From positions 1 to 20,013 of the forward strand of contig RBNI01002019.1 of the NCBI GenBank assembly GCA_003990745.1: a DNA stretch of 20,013 bases, written 5' to 3'. The stretch comes from Jimgerdemannia flammicorona (Eukaryota; Mucoromycota; Endogonomycetes; Endogonales; Endogonaceae). The position numbers were made by a program, and so were the translations under genes. The notes below the pieces were generated by a model, which saw nothing but the letters and a program-made list of their open reading frames with translations, had not been told where the DNA came from and made no database searches. The stretch's first letter is position 1; each line of letters starts with the position of its first letter. Positions 19,351 through 20,013 of this stretch are shown here, piece after piece.

Positions 19351-20013
19351 ATGGAAACCCTCCTCGCCCCCCCATCTGTTCAGCAGCCGACTCAGAACGG
19401 CAACGCCTTCCGCGAACTTCCCATCTTCCGCAACAACCAGATAAACAGCAAGAGCCCCTCCGTGGCTCGCAAGACCAACATCGCCGTTGCGGGTAAGGAT
19501 ATCCCGATACTCAAGGCGAGGGTGTCGACGCTCGACAAGCCGGTCTATGTGTTTCGTCGTATGGACACGGACTATGTCAACGCGAGGTGGGTAACTTCTG
19601 GCGTTGTGTCATGGTGCTGTGGAAAAAGGTGGCCTAGAAAATGGTAGGCAACGGAAACAAAGAACAGGGACTCAGACGCATTCTTTTTGATTTTCCTGGA
19701 ATACAGTCAACTTTTCAGGGCTGCGTTCCCCACTGCTCCCGACCAACTTGAACAGCAAGAGGTAAAATTTTATTTCTGGAGAAACGCACTGTCATATAGA
19801 ATCAATTCGTTCATTTATTCATACACAAATCTGTTCTCTGAATGGTACGATGGTAGATGGCACACCTCAGAAAGGACAGCAGGACTGTTGTCCTGGAGGG
19901 CGGCAGGGGCAGTAAACAGCTTGTGGCTGGCACATGGTATGTAAAGTCATTCTAACGTTCCCTGGGGTGGGCTGTATCCAGCATGTGTGCGCCCCCTTTT
20001 TTTTTTTTTTTTT
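19351..20013 (+). CDS. APSES/KilA-N domain protein, 5' exons (gene continues past the right edge)
   Basis: The gene encodes a probable fungal APSES-type DNA-binding protein. The exons I infer are 19351-19586, 19707-19761 and a 17-nt exon 19920-19936, with GT-AG introns between. The ATG at 19351 sits in a good context (CGAAATGG) after a CA-rich leader. The protein starts METLLAPPSVQQ, with a loose N-terminus, then the domain begins with KARVSTLDKPVYVFRRMDTD and YVNA, continues after intron 1 with SQLFRAAFPTAPDQLEQQE, and after intron 2 with LVAGTW. YVNA(T/S) followed by a (L/M)F(R/K)AAFP motif is typical of APSES/KilA-N proteins, including the Bqt4-like branch. An alternative acceptor at 19717-19718 keeps the frame but would delete the conserved SQLF, so 19706 is preferred. 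The gene appears intact and unaffected by RIP. Whether it is a transcription factor or a Bqt4-like nuclear-envelope protein cannot be decided from this fragment. Confidence 0.7.
19997..20013. repeat. T homopolymer at the window end
   Basis: An uninterrupted run of 17 T residues closes the window, within intron 3 of the APSES gene if the exon model is right. It could be a genuine intronic poly(T), the tail of an antisense retroelement, or an assembly end. Confidence 0.7.

Noticed and set aside
1..20013. CRISPR arrays, bacterial operons or phage genes
   Set aside because: There are no regularly spaced repeats, no ribosome-binding sites, and the genes have introns; the sequence is clearly fungal.

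Overview
The window looks like a repeat-rich, AT-degraded block of a filamentous ascomycete genome, probably Pezizomycotina. The reasons are short GT-AG introns with TACTAAC-like branch sites, an APSES/KilA-N domain gene at the right edge, and dense C-to-T / G-to-A decay of repeated elements concentrated at CpA/TpG sites, the signature of repeat-induced point mutation (RIP). The species cannot be named from the sequence alone.

Layout. 1-4063 (minus): the 5' part of an LTR retrotransposon of Ty3/gypsy type. It has a long Gag frame with a CCHC zinc knuckle (1-2280), a promoter-like stretch (2281-2709), and upstream of that an unrecognised ORF of about 365 codons (2710-3807) with its own TATA box and A/C-rich leader. 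4064-6400 and 6401-7599 (plus): two 5'-incomplete, heavily mutated LINE copies, one after the other. The second is split by a 540-bp palindromic MITE-like element with TA target duplications (6936-7475). 7960-9430 (minus): a very AT-rich, stop-riddled relic whose pieces still resemble DUF7869-type (RNase H-like, transposase-like) proteins. 10077-11277 and 17253-18528 (minus): the two halves of one unrecognised multi-exon gene, separated by a near full-length LINE (11333-17196). That LINE has ORF1, an AP-endonuclease plus reverse-transcriptase ORF2, a poly(A) tail and a perfect target-site duplication of at least 15 bp. 18541-19350: an intergenic region with a duplicated 65-bp GC-rich block and CRE/E-box-like motifs. 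19351-20013 (plus): the start of an APSES-domain gene, cut by the window edge.

How the parts relate. The LINE copies form one family: all end in the same AATAAA-containing tail and poly(A). The oldest-looking copies (4064-7599) are saturated with TpA. The full-length copy has an intact target duplication yet carries 12 in-frame stops in ORF2, only TAG and TGA. That suggests rapid RIP-type inactivation rather than slow decay. The LINE landed in what would be a 93-nt intron of the minus-strand gene. The 3' half of that gene, next to the AT-rich block, carries many CGA-to-TGA and CAG-to-TAG-like stops, while the 5' half has none in its recognisable exons. This fits leakage of RIP into a neighbouring gene. 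The least explained item is the ORF at 2710-3807: it sits where the U3 of an unusually long LTR would be, with a promoter built from the same TGACTCA motifs as the promoter in front of gag.
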